From Datnioides undecimradiatus (Eukaryota > Chordata > Actinopteri > Lobotiformes > Datnioididae): a stretch of 64,000 nucleotides of DNA. Position numbers and translations under genes: made by a program. Positions 59,601 through 64,000 of this stretch are shown one piece after another; position 1 is the first letter of the stretch, and the number at the start of each line of letters is the position of its first letter. The notes under the pieces were generated by a model. That model was not told the DNA's origin and did no database searches. It saw only the letters and a program-made list of their open reading frames with translations. Where the stretch lies: NCBI GenBank assembly GCA_008933995.1, contig WARS01000010.1, positions 8,225,001-8,289,000 on the forward strand, written 5' to 3'.

Positions 59601-62600
59601 GCTGAAAGACATTAACAGCAGCGGCAGACTGGTGCCTGTCGCAAGGCAAGACTGAGGACGCCTATGAATCACAGAATTAAAGGTTTTTTGAGTTTACACA
59701 TGGCTGCACGTCAGATCAAAAAGGATATAAAAGGACAAAGGTCTCTATTTGTCGCCTCAGAGGAGGAGGAGGCGGAGGAGAATGTGCAAACAACAGAGAC
59801 AGGCGAGCACACACATATCCATGTATATCCATTAGTGATGTGCAGATATTTTGGCAACACACAGTGATTGGAATTCAGTTTTAATCTGAATATGAATAAA
59901 TATCAGCATGTCTGCTGCACGTGGAAAACCTTTAAATACAGAGTACAGCCAACCACTTTCAAAAGGTGATTGACTTTTTTTGCGGCAAAGAGAGCAAATA
60001 AATAAAATTAAATAAAACAAAGCGCCATAGTAATACTTTTAATGAAGATATGATTTTGAGATCTAGGATCCAGTGACAACATATCAGCCAATATCTTATT
60101 TATTTTTTTCTGCATAAATTAGATTTTTTTTTGTGTGTGTGTGTGACCAAGATACAAATCAAGCCAGTGGTCTTTACGGTCAAACTATGTGACAGTGATA
60201 ATAAGTAGGTTTCCATGTGATTGCAGCTAATTTTAACTACATTTCAGGCATATTAGCAAAAGCAAAATGCAACATAATGCATTTTTTAAACTACGTCTTT
60301 GACAAGTCCTACGACTTACAAAACTTAATTGCCGCAGTACCTCTTTACATTCACATTTATAGAGTTTTCAAACCACAAAAAAGTCCCCAGTGCAGAAATG
60401 GATAAATATGTTTTATCCTATTCCTACATCTCTGAGATTTATCTGAGATTTACTAAACTTGCTATGGGAAGTCATGACCCCTTGTCTCATACCAAATAGT
60501 AGCATTACCACTAATGTCCAAGAAACCCAACTTATACTAAAAACAAAAACATACCCTGATAAGACTGGATATAATACCATAAGCTGAGGTAAATGGAGTG
60601 AAAAGCATCGAGGCGACAGAACTTCTCATGTTTCACATCAAATTGTTGCACCACGTTATCATCGATTAAAAAATAAGAAGTGACTATACTTTTTTAATTA
60701 AGTGATAAAGTGGCGCCGGCATTGTGAACTGCATAGATGACACCTGACAAACATTTATCAACACTTGAGCAGTCTAACAATTGCGATGAACCATTTTTAA
60801 TTTTGTACCACACTTCATCATTCTGAGCTTTGAGCAGGGCTCGGTGTCAAACACATGTTGTGTTAAGCATTAGAACTAATTTGTAGTCTTGTGTATTTTG
60901 CCTTTCATCAGTTATTTCCTAAACTAAAAGAGAGAGGAAATAACTGATGTAAAAAAAGCTGAAAAAAGCCAAAAATTGGTCTATATTATATACTTTCAAA
61001 CACCAGGTAGCAGTACAAAACTTCAGGTATTATACTGATACATCTTCAAGTGACATCAGATCAATCAAAAACATGTGTTCTTTAATCCAAAACCAGATAA
61101 TCAGTCTGTATAATTTAATGAAGACTACTGTCTCATGATTCAGATTCGGGTCTCTTCAGACATCACACTAATTCAAAGGATGAGTTAAACCATCGCAGAT
61201 CAAATCCTACTAAATATCCTGCCAGCTAAAACGTGTCTGTTCTCACTGGTGTGCAGACAACTCAGCTGACATGAGCTAGTGAACTACGATGACCACAATT
61301 CACTGCACCTATGACACAAAGCATCTGTGCTCCTTTGAGTGTGCTGACTCAGACTCAGACACTCACTGGAGAGACAGTTAGGACTGTGGCCTCTATGATG
61401 AAGAGAGAAATATCAGCCACTGTAGCAAGCCACGACTTAGCAAAGTCTAGATTTATTATATCCACCTAAACGTGACATTATTAGATAATCAGCCAGATAC
61501 AATTATACATACAATTAGATCAAACCAGCCACTTGTTCAAAGTTTGAACTAAGGGTATAAACAAGCCTTGCTTCTAATAGGTGGCACTTGTTGCCATGGC
61601 GGCGAGACAGCTGTCACCAGGGGTTGTGTTGATGGGGGAAGTGGTGGTCCTGTCGTTTTTAACACCCCTCACTCTGCGGCACTCCGCCAAGGCTTCCTAT
61701 GACATCGGCGCCCCAAACATCACCCACATGTGACACCCGCGAGTTCAACAACAGATCAGCATCCTCCACTCACACGTCCCACCTCGCTGTCATCACACAA
61801 ACACACGCAAACATCTTAATGGCAATCAATATGTACCAACAAATGTCATCTTTCAATCTCTTTTCATTCAGTTCTCTCTACTTCACATTGATTATCAGAA
61901 CCGTTTACTGAGATTTGTCTTGACACGGGCATGTTTGTTGGCATGGTCCTGACAGGCCTGAGCTGCTGAAGCTAAAGTGATCTCCTGGTGTGATATGAGA
62001 TTAAATATGCTCTGTGTTCTGTCTTTTTATAGAACAGACGTATGCTGCTACACGCTAATGTTTTCCACAACCCTTGCGCCCTGACACATTTGTTTTCACC
62101 CCTACCTTGATGCAACACCTATAATAAACTGATAATTTAAATGAAGACCGAAGGCGTGAAGATCATTTTTTAGTTTGTGTGATTGATGTGACAGTTGACG
62201 CAGTAGTTAGGAAGTGATAAGTGGGGTGGTTTTGATTAGTTTTCAAAGTCTGATGCTGTGATCGTCCTCGAAGACAAAATGGCACAATGGCTGTAACTCA
62301 GCATGTCTATAACTCGTGCTTGATTGTCTTTTTTGTTTGCTTTGTTTTATTTGGCGGTAAAATGTTCTACATTTTGGAGCTACAACCTATATTGGTTTAC
62401 ATTTTGGCACTAAAAGTATGCCTAATTAGCTATTAGCTTACTTACAGTGTGCACTTCCTTACTATCAATGAATAACTTTGATACTGGGGAAACCATAAAA
62501 ACTTGATGATTCTCGGGGAAGTTCTGGAGTCTTGAGCGGGGTCTTTTTTTCTGTAATTTCTCAGCAGTTTGATGGATGTTTATTTACAATGGGCATTGAA

Positions 62601-64000
62601 GATAGTAATGCTCGGGGAAGTGAGTAAGTCACACTGAATCTGAAATTATGTGTATCATGTCTGTGTGTACGGATTTGACTGAGTTATGACTCAGAGTAGG
62701 AGTACGATGCTTGACACAAATTGTGGTATTCTGGTGCAAAGGATTTTGTACATCAGTTGCCTTCATGAGCTGTGTGTCTAACTGCTGTTGGTAAACTTGC
62801 CAAGCTATTATAACTCTCTTTCACCTTACACAGTATCTTTGCCTGGAGTCTCTTCCTACATACTCCCCTGCAGAGACACGCCTCCCAGTTTAAAACGCTT
62901 GCTTCTTGTCTACTAAACATTCACAGATCTCTGCAGGATGCTGAGCCTCCACGGGGATGACGCAGGAGTGCAGGGAGGGGCAGGGGAGCAGATTGGGGGC
63001 AGCAGAATGCCAAGTCCACTCATGTATGTAATGGTTACACTGAAGTGATTGTACAACGTGACCCCCTACCCCACACTACCATCCCCACTGCCTCTGCCCC
63101 CTCCACCCCATCATAATATCAATTAATATTATGGCAGAAGACAGACGCACCGATGATCCGTAACAAGTGGCATCTCTGGAGAGGGCCAGTGCCACGAGAC
63201 AGCCTTAATTAGGCCTGAAAAATGGCAGGTTATTCCATCCCTGCACTCCCTGTTAATCTGTGCTACAGAGCCACAGAGTCAACCCTGGCCCCAACTGGCA
63301 AATGTTATTATTTCATCGTTGTCGCAGCTGTGAATAAGCCAATGGGCGTGACAGCCAGTGGGCGGCTGAAGATTTTTAACAAAGCTTTACGGGGAAGCAG
63401 AGCAGTCAGTACAGCCAACTGTTAACTGCTGCAGCCGGACATACAGTACACAACAGGAGCATTTTAATTAATTAGGAATCAGGGGGTTGGTGAAGCGCAC
63501 ATCTGACAGGTTGAGAGTCCACCCAGTCTGTGTGCTAACAGACAGCCGACACCTAGTTGTAATTCAAACAGGGTTTTGCATTCAAATGTCAACCTCTCCC
63601 CTTCCCTTTGCTCTGTGTGTGTTTTTGGGTGTAAATTTCATCATGAAATTTCCATTTTTTTTTGCCTTCATTATTCAGTCTGGAGGTGCGATCTCACCGG
63701 TACACTTCAGTGTTGCCTAAACAGAAGGCTTCATTTGAATCGGATTCAGTAGAAATAGGTGGAATTAGTGAAAAATGAAAATGACAGCGAGCAACTTATA
63801 CATTCCAACAATGAAGTGGAAATCACATGTGGATTTCACAATATGAAGCTCAAATGTATATGTCCATCATGTTCATGCAATACATTTGCATGTAACATTC
63901 CATCTAAAGCACATATACACATCTGAGATCATTTTCCCATTGGAGTAAATTGGAAAGGGGTCTTTGACCTTTGGTTCTTACTGTAGCACATGTGATCATT
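56624..64000. other. 5'-ward cdh7 intron, at least 7.4 kb, runs off the window
   Basis: The next exon towards the cdh7 5' end should encode the EC4-EC5 linker (DINDN type). I looked for its reverse complement and did not find it, so it should lie beyond 64000. Two blocks, about 61580-61740 and 63120-63430, have higher GC and few repeats and could be regulatory. Otherwise AT-rich sequence with homopolymer runs. Confidence 0.6.
59070..59090. repeat. A homopolymer, 21 bases
   Basis: Uninterrupted A run followed by GGGGG, in the large cdh7 intron. Similar A or T runs occur at 9378-9396, 12293-12312, 31858-31872, 46268-46284 and 57341-57358. None has a recognisable retroposon body beside it. Confidence 0.95.

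Noticed and set aside
56624-64000. Search for the next cdh7 exon (EC4-EC5 linker) on the minus strand
   Set aside because: No reverse complement of a DINDN or DVNDN coding motif found; the exon should be outside the window.
1-64000. tRNA, rRNA, CRISPR arrays, operons, intact mobile elements
   Set aside because: None seen; the sequence is eukaryotic and all mobile elements recognised are short or non-autonomous relics.

Overview
The window is vertebrate nuclear DNA, most probably from a teleost fish. It holds spliced genes with GT/AG introns, type II classical cadherin exons, many microsatellites, and short non-autonomous DNA-transposon families that I know from ray-finned (especially percomorph-type) fish genomes. 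There is no bacterial-style gene organisation. Family and orthology calls rest on protein sequences recalled from memory, not on a search.

Two genes are present, arranged tail to tail. On the + strand, 6161-21792 carries a complete type II cadherin that I assign to cdh19. It has 11 coding exons, and my splice model joins into an uninterrupted 807-residue protein: signal peptide, very short propeptide with a furin site, five cadherin (EC) repeats, a transmembrane helix and a catenin-binding tail. On the - strand, 56623 down to 44050 carries the last three coding exons (293 residues) of a second type II cadherin, assigned to cdh7; the rest of that gene lies beyond 64000. As I recall, human CDH7 and CDH19 are also convergent neighbours on 18q22.1, so this looks like a conserved pair with a much shorter spacer (about 22 kb here).

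Layout: 1-6160, 5' flank of cdh19; 6161-21792, cdh19 with ten introns; 21793-44049, convergent intergenic spacer with a LINE relic, simple repeats and several blocks that look like candidate regulatory elements; 44050-56623, the cdh7 3' exons; 56624-64000, part of a large cdh7 intron. Introns and spacer hold remnants of at least five repeat families: a long-TIR MITE with three copies, a second MITE family with two copies in opposite orientation, a hAT-type fragment, a Tc1/mariner transposase relic, and LINE relics.

The most notable biology is in the cdh19 tail. The acidic p120-catenin-binding core is strongly altered, an arginine-rich stretch follows it, and the terminal block that in most classical cadherins reads roughly DYLxxWGPRFKxLADLYG is eroded, while the central beta-catenin-binding segment is kept. 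The cdh7 tail in the same window is canonical and serves as an internal control. I did not find a new multi-gene system.
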